Positions 15,371 to 24,581 of a stretch of 64,000 nt of DNA are shown here, in pieces; position 1 is the first letter of the stretch, and each line of letters begins with the position of its first letter. The DNA is taken from the NCBI GenBank assembly GCA_963708795.1, contig CAVPUH010000012.1:124001-188000 (forward strand), read 5' to 3'. Under the pieces are notes generated by a model. It was given only the letters and a program-made list of their open reading frames with translations. It ran no database searches and was not told where the DNA came from. A program made the translations under genes and the position numbers. Source of the DNA: DAIQRJ01 sp963708795. Its GTDB lineage: Bacteria; Actinomycetota; Actinomycetes; Propionibacteriales; DAIQRJ01.

Positions 15371-16268
15371 TCAGGGCAGCCGATAGCCTGCACCCTCGCG
15401 GATCAGCAGCCCGTCGGCCAGTAACGACGCCAGCGCACGCTCGCGCTGCACCGCCGCCGGCCAGGCCAGCTCGAGGGCACCCGCATCGACGGCGTCGTCG
15501 GTCGCCCGGAGCACCGCGAGCAGCCGGCCACGGGCCTGACGGTCGGTTCCCTCCCACGCCTGGCCACGACGGCGGTCGCCGTTCTCGGGCCGCCCGGCCA
15601 GGAGCCACCGGCAGTCCGTGCTGACCGGGCACGCGCTGCACGCCGGGGCACGCGCCGTGCAGACGAGCGCACCGAGTTCCATCACCGCGACCGACCACCG
15701 GGCGGCGTCCGTTCCCGACCCTGGCAGCAGCGCCGACGCGTCGGCCCGCTCGGCCTTCGTGAGCGCCGCGGGTGGGATCGACCGGCCTCCGCGCACCCGT
15801 CCCAGCACCCGGCGGACGTTCGTGTCGAGCACGAGACTGCGCTGACCGAACGCGAACGCCGCGACGGCCGCTGCCGTGTACTCGCCGATGCCTGGCAGTT
15901 CCCGCAGTGCCGTCTCGGCGGCAGGAACCTCGCCGTCGAATCGCTCGTCGATGGCGCGCGCCGCGGCGAGGAGGCGCAACGCGCGGCGCGGGTATCCGAG
16001 CCGGCCCCAGGCCCGGATCGCGGCGGCAGGTTCCTCGGCCGCCAGGGCGGCCGGGGTGCGGCCAGCGTGCGAGCCAGGCGGTCCAGACCGGTAGCACCCG
16101 GGCCACCGGCGTCTGCTGCAGCATCACCTCGCTGACCAGCACGCCCCACGGTGACGCATCGGGTTCTCGCCACGGGAGGGTACGGGCGTGCTCGGCGTAC
16201 CACTCGACGATCCGGGCCCGGAGCGCCTCGGCATCGACGGTGCTGGACACGTGAGCATGCTGCCTCAT
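15371..16268 (-). pseudogene. mutY: A/G-specific adenine glycosylase, frameshifted
   Basis: MutY removes adenine mispaired with 8-oxoguanine. The first part (from 16268) carries PWREPDASPWGVLVSEVMLQQT, quoted by its ends, with the catalytic Glu, and runs to LARWPHP. The remainder is one frame away: LPGIGEYTAAAVAAFAFG (helix-hairpin-helix), VLDTNVRRVL with the catalytic Asp, and the iron-sulfur ligands C-x6-C-x2-C-x5-C. Removing one base from the four-G run at 16053-16056 (+ strand) gives an intact protein of about 298 residues. The core is otherwise fully conserved, so a sequencing error or very recent mutation is likely. The start may instead be GTG at 16250. Confidence 0.87.
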
Positions 16269-16313
16269 CACCGCGACCGGGAAGAACGGCCTGCTCGCGG
16301 AGGTTCACCCGTC

Positions 16314-16709
16314 ATGACCGAACTCACCGAGAACGCACGCGCCCTTTTTGCCGGCAAGAACCTCGCCTGGGCGACCACGATCCGTCCCGACGGTTCCCCG
16401 CACAACACGATCGTCTGGGCGGATGTGGAGGGCGACTCCGTCATCTTCAACACGGCGGTCGGGCGCGCGAAGGAGAAGCATCTGCGCGCGAATCCGGAGA
16501 TCTCGCTCAGCGTGCTCGACCCGGAGAACGCGGGCCGGTTCGCCAGCGTGTCCGGCGTCCCCGAGTTCAGCACCGACGACGGCGTCGCGATCATCGAGTC
16601 GCTCTCGCAGAAGTACACGGGCGGCCCGTACGGCGGGCACAAGGAGGGCGAGCAGCGGATCACCATCCGGGTCAAGCCGGTCAAGCTGGTGGAGCAGACC
16701 GGCTGGTGA
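16314..16709 (+). CDS. PPOX-class (pyridoxamine oxidase-like/F420) flavin-fold protein
   Basis: The 131-residue product has the split-barrel fold of the pyridoxamine 5'-phosphate oxidase superfamily, whose actinobacterial members often use F420. Visible blocks are NLAWATTIRPDGSPHNTIVWAD at the N-terminus (given by its ends), GRAKEKHLRANPEISLSVLD, and the end ITIRVKPVKLVEQTGW. ATG at 16314 is preceded by CGGAGG with good spacing. It is divergent from mutY and 125 bases before a Gfo/Idh gene. Substrate unknown. Confidence 0.83.
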   Translation: MTELTENARALFAGKNLAWATTIRPDGSPHNTIVWADVEGDSVIFNTAVGRAKEKHLRANPEISLSVLDPENAGRFASVSGVPEFSTDDGVAIIESLSQKYTGGPYGGHKEGEQRITIRVKPVKLVEQTGW

Positions 16710-16833
16710 GTTCAGTGGCCACATGAGGCTGCGGGACTGTCGTACCCCCGGGCGGAACTGCGTGTAGGTGTGCCAAGCTAGCGATCAGCACGCAGTCGTG
16801 CGCAGCAGTCGCAGCCTCCCGGAAGGTGTCCTC

Positions 16834-18006
16834 GTGTCGGATCTTCGTATCGGTGTCGTCGGTTTCGGGATGCGGGGCGGATTGTCCCGGCACGCCCACA
16901 AGCCTGGAGAAGGCTCCGCGATCGTCGCTCTGTGCGACCCGTCCCCCCGGTCGGGCGCACGGTTCCAGGAGCTCTACGGGACCGACACCACGGTCGACAC
17001 GGACCTCGAGTCGTTCGTCACGCGGGGCCTGGATGCCGCCTTCGTCATCTCGCCGGATTACCTGCACCACGAGCACGCGAAGTTCCTGCTGGAGCATGAC
17101 ATCGCGGTGTACCTCGAGAAGCCGATGTCGATCTCGATCGCGGACTGCGACGACCTCCTCGCGGTCGCCAAGCAGCGCGGTGGGCGCCTGTACCTCGGCC
17201 ACAACATGCGGCACATGCCGTTCGTGCGCTCGATGAAGGAACTCATCACCTCGGGCGCGATCGGTGAGCCCAAGGCCGGCTGGGTGCGGCACTTCGTCTC
17301 GACCGGCGGGGACTACTACTTCGGCGACTGGCACGCCGAACGTCAGTACGCCAACTCGCTGTTGCTGCAGAAGGGTGCTCACGACATCGACGTCGTGCAC
17401 TGGCTGATGGACTCCTACACGGCGTCGACGAGTGCGGTCGGTGACCTGATGGTCTACGGGGACATCGCCGCCCGGAAGACGGCCGAGAACCCGGGCACGC
17501 CGTGGCAGGAGCGCGAGTCGATCTCCGACCGCTGGCCGCCGGCCAGCCAGAACGAGCTCAACCCGGTCATCGACGTCGAGGACGTGTCGATGATGCTGAT
17601 GACGTTGCAGAACGGGACGTTCGCCTCGTACCAGCAGTGCCACTTCACGCCTGACTACTGGCGCAACTACACGATCATCGGGACCGAGGGGCGGATCGAG
17701 AACTTCGGCAACGGCGAGCCCGGAACGACCGTGCGGGTGTTCGACAGGCGGACCGACCACTGGGCGCCCGACGCCGCGCGGATCGTCGAGATCGGCGAGA
17801 AGGAGGGCGGTCACGGCGGGGCCGATCCGGCGACGGTGGCCGAGTTCCTGCGCTACATCCGCGAGGGCGGGGCGACCGACACCTCTCCGGTGGCCGGCCG
17901 GTACGCGGTCGCCGCGGGATGCGCTGCGGCGGAGTCACTGCGCAACGGCGGCAACACCGTGAGCGTGCCGCCGGTGCCCGACGACCTCGCGTCGTACTTC
18001 GCCTGA
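16834..18006 (+). CDS. Gfo/Idh/MocA-family oxidoreductase
   Basis: This is an NAD(P)-dependent sugar or cyclitol dehydrogenase of 390 residues. The Rossmann start DLRIGVVGFGMRGGLS is at 2-17, the family EKP motif with catalytic Lys occurs in YLEKPMSIS near 112-120, and GAHDIDVVHWLMD near 184-196 supplies the catalytic Asp/His region. GTG at 16834 follows GGAAGG; an earlier in-frame start adds an unconserved tail. A GTACCCCC half-site lies about 85 bases upstream. It ends 7 bases before the convergent nucleoside hydrolase gene. Substrate not predictable. Confidence 0.88.
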   Translation: MSDLRIGVVGFGMRGGLSRHAHKPGEGSAIVALCDPSPRSGARFQELYGTDTTVDTDLESFVTRGLDAAFVISPDYLHHEHAKFLLEHDIAVYLEKPMSISIADCDDLLAVAKQRGGRLYLGHNMRHMPFVRSMKELITSGAIGEPKAGWVRHFVSTGGDYYFGDWHAERQYANSLLLQKGAHDIDVVHWLMDSYTASTSAVGDLMVYGDIAARKTAENPGTPWQERESISDRWPPASQNELNPVIDVEDVSMMLMTLQNGTFASYQQCHFTPDYWRNYTIIGTEGRIENFGNGEPGTTVRVFDRRTDHWAPDAARIVEIGEKEGGHGGADPATVAEFLRYIREGGATDTSPVAGRYAVAAGCAAAESLRNGGNTVSVPPVPDDLASYFA

Positions 18007-18013
18007 GCCCGCC

Positions 18014-18898
18014 TCACCAGCGCGTGAAGCGGCGCAGCTTCGCGAAGAAGTCCTCGTGGATGAACCTCGCGTCGACGCCGTCGTACACGCGAATGGGGCG
18101 CCGGTCGCCGGAGTGCACGTAGGCCATGTCGGGGTTGATCGTCGGTGCCGGCCGCATCGTCCACGGGCCGCAGTCGGGATACATGAGAACGCCGACCGCT
18201 GGTGAGTCACCGAGCGACCGGTACTCCATCGGCTCGTCGACGTACGTGTCGTTGAACTGGACCACCTGATCGACGAGGTAGCGGCCAAGTGGTCCGCAGA
18301 CGCCCACCTTCTCCTCGAGTTCGGCGTAGCCGACGGGCAACCGTTGGTACACCGGCCGTGGGAGCTGCCACACCTCGAGGGTCGAGGCGAAGACGACGTC
18401 GGCGGCCGTGACGTCGTTGCTCAGGTTGAACTCGGAACCGCCGTCGGGGTAGGCGCCGCCGCCGATCCAGACGACCCGGACGTTGCGCACGGCGATGCGA
18501 GGCTCGAGGAGCAACGCGGAGGCCATGTCGGTGAGCGGGCCGTAGAAGGCGACGTTCAGCGGCCGCGGGTCGTCTCGCATGGCCTCGCGGACGATCGTGT
18601 CGGCTCCGGCGGACGGCACCGGCGTGACCCGGTCGGGGAGTGCGTGGGGTGCACCGTCGTCGATCCGGACCGTTCCCGTGCGCTTCATCAGCTCCAGCAG
18701 AAGCTCGATCTCGGTGCGGCTCTCGCGCATGCTGTTCTCACCACGCCGGGTGCCGAAGTGGGCGGCGATCACGCCGGCGATCTCGAAACTGGGTGTCAAC
18801 AACGCGTGGACGAGCGCGAACTGGTCGTCGCACTCGTTCTTCGCGTCGGTGTCGACGATGACGCGGGCGCGACGGACCGGCTGCGTGGGGATGGGCAT
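18014..18898 (-). CDS. Inosine/uridine-preferring nucleoside hydrolase family protein
   Basis: Members cleave the N-glycosidic bond of nucleosides or related ribosides. The 294-residue product opens with RVIVDTDAKNECDDQFALVH, the calcium-binding DTD-x-x-x-E-x-DD signature, and has NVAFYGPLTDMASAL near 131-145 and VVWIGGGAYPDGGSEFNLSND near 158-178, quoted by its ends, with the second metal/ribose Asn and Asp. ATG at 18898 is used. It follows disA on the same strand with 89 bases between. In the sugar context it may release ribose or a ribose analogue. Confidence 0.85.
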   Translation of the reverse strand: MPIPTQPVRRARVIVDTDAKNECDDQFALVHALLTPSFEIAGVIAAHFGTRRGENSMRESRTEIELLLELMKRTGTVRIDDGAPHALPDRVTPVPSAGADTIVREAMRDDPRPLNVAFYGPLTDMASALLLEPRIAVRNVRVVWIGGGAYPDGGSEFNLSNDVTAADVVFASTLEVWQLPRPVYQRLPVGYAELEEKVGVCGPLGRYLVDQVVQFNDTYVDEPMEYRSLGDSPAVGVLMYPDCGPWTMRPAPTINPDMAYVHSGDRRPIRVYDGVDARFIHEDFFAKLRRFTRW

Positions 18899-18987
18899 CG
18901 TCACAGCCTGCCAGTGTCGTCGAGGGGTCGGTAGCACGAACGTCATGCGCAGCCGCGGCGGCCCGAGCGACCGTCCGACAGCGACCG

Positions 18988-20064
18988 TCAGACGTAGCGC
19001 TCGAGGATGCTCGACTCGGCCAGCCGGGAGAGACCTTCGCGGACGGACCGGGCCCGGGTCTCGCCGACCCCGTCCACCTCCTGGAGATCGTCCACGCTGG
19101 CCGCGAGCAGCTTCTGCAGGTTGCCGAAGTGCTCGACCAGCCGGTCGACGACGGCGCCCGGCAGCCGAGGCACCCGGGCGAGAAGGCGATGACCGCGCGG
19201 GCTGAGTGAGGCGTCGAGCGCGTCGATCCCGAACGTGGCCGTCCGGGCGACCGTGGTCAGGTCGAGCAGTTCGCTGTCGGAGAGGGCCTCGAGTTGGGCT
19301 AGGACGTCGGTGTACTCGACGTTCCGGCTGCGATCGAGGTAGTCGCGCACGAGCAGACTCTGTTCGGCGTCGACACCCGCGACCAGCTCGTCGAGCTGGA
19401 GTGCCAGCAGCCGCCCGTCGGTCCCGAGTTCGACCACGTACCCCTCGATCTCCGCGCTGATGCGCCGCACCATCTGCAGACGCTGAAGAACGGCCGTGAC
19501 GTCGCGGACGGTGGCGAGGTCCTCGATCTCGAGTGCCGACAGGCTTCCGGTGACCTCGTCGAGCCGCAGCTTGTAACGCTCGAGGGTGGCGAGTGCCTGG
19601 TTCGCCCGAGCGAGGATGTTGCCGGTGTCCTCCAGCAGGTACCGGGTCTGTCCGACGTAGACGGCGATGATGTTCATCGAGGCCGACACCGAGATGACCG
19701 GGAATCCGGCCTGACGCGCGACCCGTTGCGCCGTGCGATGCCGGGTGCCGGTCTCGTCGCTGGGGATGGCGGGATCGGGCATGAGGTGCACGGCCGCCCG
19801 CAGGATCCGGGTGGCGTCGCGGTCGACGATGATGCCGCCGTCCATCTTGGCGAGCTCGCGTAGACCGGTGGCACTGAACGCGACGTCGAGCCCGAAGCCC
19901 CCGGTGCACAGCGATTCGACGGTGCGGTCGAAGCCGAGGACGATCAGCGCGCCGGTGCGTCCGCGGAGGATGCGTTCGAGGCCGTCCCGGAGTTCGGTGC
20001 CGGGCGCCACGGCGGCAAGGGTCTGCCGCAGCCGGGCGTCGTCCGAGCGTTCGTTCTGCGGCAC
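18988..20064 (-). CDS. disA: Diadenylate cyclase / DNA integrity scanning protein DisA
   Basis: DisA makes cyclic di-AMP and slows when it meets branched DNA. GTG at 20064 gives 358 residues, the family length. The DAC domain shows ELAKMDGGIIVDRD with the DGA-type motif (here DGG), then ETGTRHRTAQRVARQ with the RHR motif, ending near 145. A helical spine follows, and a C-terminal helix-hairpin-helix (LQEVDGVGETRARSVREGL) binds DNA. It begins 4 bases after the radA stop. The usual third residue of the DGA motif is Ala; Gly here is a small change whose effect is unknown. Confidence 0.95.
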   Translation of the reverse strand: MPQNERSDDARLRQTLAAVAPGTELRDGLERILRGRTGALIVLGFDRTVESLCTGGFGLDVAFSATGLRELAKMDGGIIVDRDATRILRAAVHLMPDPAIPSDETGTRHRTAQRVARQAGFPVISVSASMNIIAVYVGQTRYLLEDTGNILARANQALATLERYKLRLDEVTGSLSALEIEDLATVRDVTAVLQRLQMVRRISAEIEGYVVELGTDGRLLALQLDELVAGVDAEQSLLVRDYLDRSRNVEYTDVLAQLEALSDSELLDLTTVARTATFGIDALDASLSPRGHRLLARVPRLPGAVVDRLVEHFGNLQKLLAASVDDLQEVDGVGETRARSVREGLSRLAESSILERYV

Positions 20065-20068
20065 CGGG

Positions 20069-21535
20069 TCAGTGTACGGGCGCCAGACGTCGGGAGCTTT
20101 GCGGTTGTGAATCGACCGTGCGCGATCTCCCGGCCGAATCCAGGGCATTGAACGCGGCGCCCAGATTGGGCAATTCGTACGCGGTCATGCCTTTCGGCGG
20201 GGCCGGCGAGCCGGCCGGGACGAGGGCGTGGGTGAAGCCGAGTCGGGCTGCCTCCTGCATACGCCGGGCGACCGAGGCCACCGGGCGGATGTCGCCGGCC
20301 AGCCCGATCTCGCCGATCGCGACGACGTGCGCGGGAAGAGGCTTCTCCCGGGCCGCGCTCGCGATGCCCAGCGCGACGGCCAGGTCGCACGCAGGATCGG
20401 TGATGCGGACTCCGCCGACCGTGGCGGCATAGACGTCGTACTTGGACAGGGCGACGCCTGCATGTCGCTCGAGCACGGCGATGGTCATCGCCAGCCGGTT
20501 CGACTCCAGGCCGGCGCTCGTGCGACGTGGGTTCGCCGCAGCCGACAGCGCCACCAGTGACTGCACCTCGGCGACCAGCGGCCGGGATCCTTCGAGCGTC
20601 ACCGTCACGCAGGTGCCGGCGACCGGGATGTCGCGGTGCACCAGGAAGAGGCCGCTCGGGTCGGCGACACCAACGATGCCCGCATCACCCAGGTCGAAGC
20701 AGCCCACCTCGTCGGTCGGCCCGTACCGGTTCTTGACCGCTCGCACCATCCGCAGCCGGGCGTGCCGATCGCCGTCGAAGTAGACGACGACGTCGACCAG
20801 ATGCTCGAGCACGCGCGGGCCGGCGACGTTGCCGTCCTTCGTGACGTGACCGACCAGGAACGTGGCGATGTCGCGTTCCTTGGCCAGCCGGATCAGGCTC
20901 GCCGTCACGTCGCGGACCTGGCTCACCCCGCCGACCGAGCCGTCGACCTCGGGCGAGCTGATCGTCTGGATCGAGTCGACCACGAGCACGTTCGGCTGCA
21001 CCGCGTCGACCTGGCCCAGCAGCGCGGACAGATCGTTCTCCGCGGCCAGGAACAGACCGGGCTCGAGCGCACCGATGCGGTCGGCTCGCAACCGCACCTG
21101 GGCCGCGGACTCCTCGCCGGTGACGTAGAGGCACCTCCGCCCCTGCCTGGCGAGGGCGGCGGCGGCGGCCAGCAACAGCGTCGACTTGCCGATCCCCGGC
21201 TCGCCGGCCATCAGCACCACGCCGCCCGGCACGACGCCGCCACCGAGGACACGGTCGAGTTCACCGATCCCGGTGGCGACGAACCCCGCGGAGGTGGCGT
21301 CGACCTCCGAGATCGCCTGCGCGGCCGAACTCACGGGGCCGGCCACAGTGCGTGGTCCGCGCGAGGCGCCCACCACGTCGACGGTTCCCCACGCCTGGCA
21401 TTCCCCACAGCGACCGACCCACTTGGTGTTCTCCCACCCGCACTCCGCACAGCGGTACGTCTCGACGGGACGGGCGCTGCTGCGGGCCGCCCGCGACGAG
21501 GTGGATCTCGAGCGGGGAGGTGTGGACGCGGGCAT
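20069..21535 (-). CDS. radA: DNA repair protein RadA
   Basis: RadA is a RecA-like ATPase/helicase that promotes branch migration in recombination. The 488-residue product has an N-terminal zinc finger C-x2-C-x9-C-x2-C (YRCAECGW ... RCGECQAWG), Walker A GEPGIGKST, the RadA-specific KNRYGPTDEVG, and a C-terminal Lon-protease-like domain with AREKPLPAHVVAIGEIGLAGDIR given by its ends. ATG at 21535 is chosen. radA and disA are neighbours in many Gram-positive genomes, and RadA is known to modulate DisA activity, which fits the 4-base gap. Confidence 0.95.
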   Translation of the reverse strand: MPASTPPRSRSTSSRAARSSARPVETYRCAECGWENTKWVGRCGECQAWGTVDVVGASRGPRTVAGPVSSAAQAISEVDATSAGFVATGIGELDRVLGGGVVPGGVVLMAGEPGIGKSTLLLAAAAALARQGRRCLYVTGEESAAQVRLRADRIGALEPGLFLAAENDLSALLGQVDAVQPNVLVVDSIQTISSPEVDGSVGGVSQVRDVTASLIRLAKERDIATFLVGHVTKDGNVAGPRVLEHLVDVVVYFDGDRHARLRMVRAVKNRYGPTDEVGCFDLGDAGIVGVADPSGLFLVHRDIPVAGTCVTVTLEGSRPLVAEVQSLVALSAAANPRRTSAGLESNRLAMTIAVLERHAGVALSKYDVYAATVGGVRITDPACDLAVALGIASAAREKPLPAHVVAIGEIGLAGDIRPVASVARRMQEAARLGFTHALVPAGSPAPPKGMTAYELPNLGAAFNALDSAGRSRTVDSQPQSSRRLAPVH

Positions 21536-21724
21536 GGGCACAGGGTGGCAGTCCCCGCCGACAAAGCCGCGCTCGGCTCGCGAGATTCCGACCGGCAGGG
21601 CAGACAGCCGAAACGGACGGGCACTACTGTTTGCGGCGAGGCCTGCGCGAGCAGGAATGCGCAAGTCGGGCCAGCGACGAACCGAACGTGAACGGCTTCC
21701 ACGACAGGAGAGTGACCGCTTCAC

Positions 21725-22775
21725 ATGCGACTCGGGATGATCGGTTTCGGTGGGATCGCGCAGGGCGCGCACCTCGGCGGCTGGATGACGCGGCGGCGGA
21801 ACGGGAAGGCCGTCGACCTCACGATCTACGACATCGATCCGGCCAAGCGAGAGCAGGCCAGGTCGCGCGGTGCGGGCACGGTCGTCGACTCACTCGATCA
21901 GCTCCTCGAGGCCGTCGACGTGGTCGACATCTGCACGCCGAGCGACACCCACGCCGACCTCGTGCGCGACCGCCGCCCGCGCCGGCAAGCACGTCATCAG
22001 TGAGAAGCCACTGGCGATGACGGTCGACGACGCGGTGGACGCCGCGAGAGTCTGCCGGGACGCGGGCGTCACGCTCCACATCGGCCATGTCGTCCGCTAC
22101 TTCGGTCAGTACGCCGCGGCGCACGAGGCGCTCGTCGCCGGACACATCGGCCAGCCGTCGGTGCTGCGCTTCCGCCGGGCCGGTGCGCAGCCGTCCTCGA
22201 ATGACTGGATGGAGATCGAGGCGCGCTCGGGCGGGGTCGTGCTCGACCTGATGATCCACGACATCGACCAGGCACGGTGGTTCGCCGGCGACGTCGTCCG
22301 GGTCTTCGGTCGCAGCACCAAGCCCGGTCGCGGCGGCATCGACACGCACGCCCTCGCCATCCTCACGCACGAGAGCGGCGCCATCACCCACCTCACCGGT
22401 TCGTGGGGCATGGCCGGTGGTTTCGAGACCTCGTTCGAGATCGCCGGGACCGAGGGCCTGGTGTCTTACGACTCGACGGATCATGTCGCCGTGCGCGCCG
22501 ACAAGCCCGAACTCCTGGAGCGACAGGAGATCATCCCGACGATGCTCGGAGACAGTCCGTTCGCCACCGAGTTGAGCGAACTCGCGGACGCCGTCGAAGG
22601 TGGCCTGACGGCCCGGGTGACCCCCGGCGATGCCATCGCGGCCGTGTCGATCGCCAACGCGGTCCGCCGGTCCATCGCGAGTGGCCGGCCGGAGATCCCC
22701 GAGCCCGTTCCCGACGACTTCTCCTCGGCGTCGGCCTCGGCCGGCGCCAAGGCCGCTACCGGAACCTGGATGTGA
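21725..22775 (+). pseudogene. Gfo/Idh/MocA-family oxidoreductase, frameshifted
   Basis: The N-terminal part (MRLGMIGFGGIAQGAHLGG; VVDICTPSDTHADLVRD) ends early in one frame. The continuation ARAGKHVISEKPLAMTVDDA, with the EKP catalytic Lys, is in the next frame. Deleting one C at 21970-21972 restores a protein of about 349 residues with LDLMIHDIDQARWFAGD (catalytic Asp/His) and a normal C-terminus. Because everything else is intact, the shift is probably recent or a sequencing error. The stop overlaps the start of the next dehydrogenase (GTGA), so the pair is co-translated. Divergent from radA. Confidence 0.85.
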
Positions 22776-23803
22776 GCACGCTGATGACTGCACCCTCCAC
22801 CACTGACGCCGGCGTCGGCACCGGCCGCCCGTTGCGCATCGGCATCATGTCCTTCGCGCATGTCCACACGCCCGGATTCGTGGCGCTTCTGGGCGCCTTC
22901 GGCTGCGAACTCGTCGGCGCCGACGCGGACCCGGAGCGCGCGAAGGCCAGTGCCGAGCGTTACGGGATCGAGGTCGTCGACGACTACCCGAGCCTGCTCG
23001 ATCGTGACCTCGACGGCGTCGTCATCTGTGCCGAGAACGTCTTCCACCGTGAGCTGACCGAGCTCGCCGCGGCCGCAGGCGTGTACGTGCTGACCGAGAA
23101 GCCCATCGCCACGACGATCGGCGACGGCCGGGCCATGATCGCGGCCTGTGAGAAGGCGAACGTCGGGCTGATGACGGCGTTCCCGATGCGCTGGTCGCCG
23201 CCGCTGGCCCAGTTGGTGGCGACCGCGCGGAGCGGCCGGCTCGGGCAGGTCGTCGCAATGACGGGCACGAACCCGGGCTCGTGCCCGGGTGGATGGTTCG
23301 TCCAGCCCGAACTCTCAGGCGGCGGTTCCGTCGTCGACCACACCGTCCACGTCGGCGACCTGATGTGCTCGATCACCGGAGCGGTCCCGGTCTCGGTGTA
23401 TGCACAGACCAACGCGCTGATCACGCCGCAGTACGGGATCGAGACAGGCGGCCTGATCTCCGTCACGTTCTCCGACGGCACGATCGGGACGATCGACGCA
23501 TCCTGGAGCCGGCTTCCGACCTACCCGACCTGGGGCGGCGTCACGCTGGAGGTCGTCGGGACGGACGGTGTCATCGGCGTCGACGCGTTCGCCGACCGCG
23601 CGAATCTCTATGCGGACAAGGCGACGTGGCTCGGCTTCGGCACCGATCCCAACCGGGGCATGGTGGCGGAGTTCCTCTCCTCGATCCGGGAGAAGCGCAT
23701 GCCGACGCCGAACGGCACCGACGGCCTGAACGCGAGCGCCATCGCGGTGGCGGCCTACAAGTCGGCGGCGTCGCACACGACGGTGACGGCGTTCGAGGAC
23801 TGA
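22772..23803 (+). CDS. Gfo/Idh/MocA-family oxidoreductase
   Basis: This second dehydrogenase of the pair has 343 residues from GTG 22772, which overlaps the upstream stop; ATG at 22784 is the alternative. The Rossmann motif is atypical (RIGIMSFAHVHTPGF, with no GxGxxG), a pattern found in a subgroup of the family. The catalytic region YVLTEKPIATTI near 107-118 and GGSVVDHTVHVGDLM near 183-197 is present. The co-translated tandem suggests two successive oxidation/reduction steps on one sugar or cyclitol. Confidence 0.86.
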   Translation: MSTLMTAPSTTDAGVGTGRPLRIGIMSFAHVHTPGFVALLGAFGCELVGADADPERAKASAERYGIEVVDDYPSLLDRDLDGVVICAENVFHRELTELAAAAGVYVLTEKPIATTIGDGRAMIAACEKANVGLMTAFPMRWSPPLAQLVATARSGRLGQVVAMTGTNPGSCPGGWFVQPELSGGGSVVDHTVHVGDLMCSITGAVPVSVYAQTNALITPQYGIETGGLISVTFSDGTIGTIDASWSRLPTYPTWGGVTLEVVGTDGVIGVDAFADRANLYADKATWLGFGTDPNRGMVAEFLSSIREKRMPTPNGTDGLNASAIAVAAYKSAASHTTVTAFED

Positions 23804-23882
23804 CTCGCGCGCCGAGTGTGCGTGATTGCACCTGTGGTCAGTCTGGTGGGGCGCATCTACGCACAGTCCGCGGCGGTGCGGG

Positions 23883-24581
23883 TCAGAAATCCTTGCTCCA
23901 CAGGTTGATCGCGTAGTCCACCCCGGTTCCGGGATGGTCCGCGACGATCTGCTCGGCGACGGTACCGGGGAACTCGATCCGCACGACCGCCTCGAAGTCC
24001 GCGCGGGTCTCGAACTGCCAGCGAGCGTCCAGCGAGGTCCGGGTCCACCCACGCGCGGAGAAGAACGCCTCGACCTCGCGCGCCCGGATCATCGGGTAGG
24101 CGGATCGGAACCACCGACCGAAGGTCGATCGGCTCGAGTCGTTGTCGATGATGAAGCCAGTCCCACCGCGGCGCATCACACGATCGAGTTCGGCCAACCC
24201 GGGTTCGCATCCGGGACCGAAGAAGTAGGCCCACCGGGCATGGGCCACGTCGATGCAGGCTGCCGGCAACGGGATCGACGAGGCCAGTCCCGCGTGGACC
24301 TCGACGTTGGAGAGCCCGGCACACCGGCGGCGCGCGTGCGCGAGCGACGCACCGTGCGGCTCGATCCCGATCACCTTGCGGGCGGATTCGGCGAACCGGG
24401 GAAGGTGGAACCCCGTTCCGCAGCCGATGTCGAGCACGGTCGCGCCCGACCAGTCGTGGCGCGCGCGCATGGCGGACTCGATCAGCCCGTCCGGGTCCAC
24501 CCCGAGGTTCTCGGTCTCGTACACGTCGGGGTGGTGCCAGATGTTGGGCGACGGGATGGCGCCGTCGAGCGCACCGGGCAT
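23883..24581 (-). CDS. Class I SAM-dependent methyltransferase
   Basis: The 232-residue protein has the Rossmann-type methyltransferase motif I VLDIGCGTGFHLPRFA near 49-64, motif II acidic residue in VIGIEPHG, and DVAHARWAYFF as motif IV, followed by RVMRRGGTGFIIDND. Acceptor substrate unknown. Its ATG directly abuts the stop of the upstream Cys-rich gene (TGA-ATG), so the two are co-translated. It converges on the Gfo/Idh pair. Confidence 0.87.
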   Translation of the reverse strand: MPGALDGAIPSPNIWHHPDVYETENLGVDPDGLIESAMRARHDWSGATVLDIGCGTGFHLPRFAESARKVIGIEPHGASLAHARRRCAGLSNVEVHAGLASSIPLPAACIDVAHARWAYFFGPGCEPGLAELDRVMRRGGTGFIIDNDSSRSTFGRWFRSAYPMIRAREVEAFFSARGWTRTSLDARWQFETRADFEAVVRIEFPGTVAEQIVADHPGTGVDYAINLWSKDF

